Source: an uncultured Clostridia bacterium (lineage in GTDB: Bacteria > Bacillota > Clostridia > TANB77 > CAG-508). Taken from it: a stretch of 6,927 nt of DNA. The notes beneath the pieces were generated by a model, which was not told the DNA's origin, ran no database searches, and saw nothing but the letters and a program-made list of their open reading frames with translations. Position numbers and translations under genes: made by a program. The stretch covers positions 1 to 6,927 of the forward strand of contig CALXSO010000077.1 of the NCBI GenBank assembly GCA_944391155.1. Direction: 5' to 3'. Shown piece by piece: positions 6,918 through 6,927 of the stretch (positions are counted from its first letter, which is position 1; each line of letters opens with the position of its first letter).

Positions 6918-6927
6918 AAAAGAGGTG
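6918..6927 (+). promoter_or_regulatory. Strong Shine-Dalgarno site at the right edge
   Basis: AAAAGAGGTG matches nine of ten bases of the full anti-Shine-Dalgarno complement AAAGGAGGTG. A start codon would be expected about 5-9 bases beyond the window. The downstream gene is not visible, so its product cannot be named. Confidence 0.65.

Overview
The window is strongly AT-rich, roughly one quarter G+C by eye. It has dense A/T-ending codons, purine-rich Shine-Dalgarno sites and consensus sigma-A promoters, which point to a low-GC Firmicute, most likely a clostridial lineage. No single gene fixes the species. Every gene wholly inside the window lies on the minus strand, and all four appear to form one transcription unit read from right to left.

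In transcription order the unit starts with a good sigma-A-like promoter (6543-6570) and a leader of about 86 nt. It continues with mfd (transcription-repair coupling factor, 6450-2989), a TrmH/SpoU-family 2'-O-ribose RNA methyltransferase (2930-2094), a P-loop ATPase of the AAA_14/DUF4143 type (2079-796) and trmL (tRNA wobble-position 2'-O-methyltransferase, 746-243). Gaps between genes are 58, 14 and 49 nt. A hairpin followed by a U-run (121-158) closes the unit. The theme is housekeeping of transcription and RNA: Mfd removes stalled RNA polymerase and recruits repair, and two SPOUT enzymes modify RNA. The ATPase between them is the odd member. It keeps its Walker A motif but has lost the Walker B glutamate and the usual C-terminal E-x-K motif.

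The right 477 bases (6451-6927) are a divergent intergenic region. On the left is the mfd promoter. On the right is a plus-strand promoter (6884-6912) and a near-perfect Shine-Dalgarno site at the very edge, so a plus-strand gene should start just outside the window. Between them is the most unusual object here: a 178-bp palindromic element (6664-6841). It has 15-bp perfect terminal inverted repeats, a small side hairpin, and a central stem of 32 consecutive pairs whose five non-Watson-Crick positions are all G-U when read as plus-strand RNA.

The left 242 bases hold the terminator, a probable Shine-Dalgarno site for a minus-strand gene beyond the left edge, and a diverged single arm of the same palindromic element (189-244, about 80% identical to the right arm) ending on the trmL stop codon. 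Two related copies flanking one operon suggest a dispersed MITE-like or structured-RNA repeat family, which is the main lead of this window.
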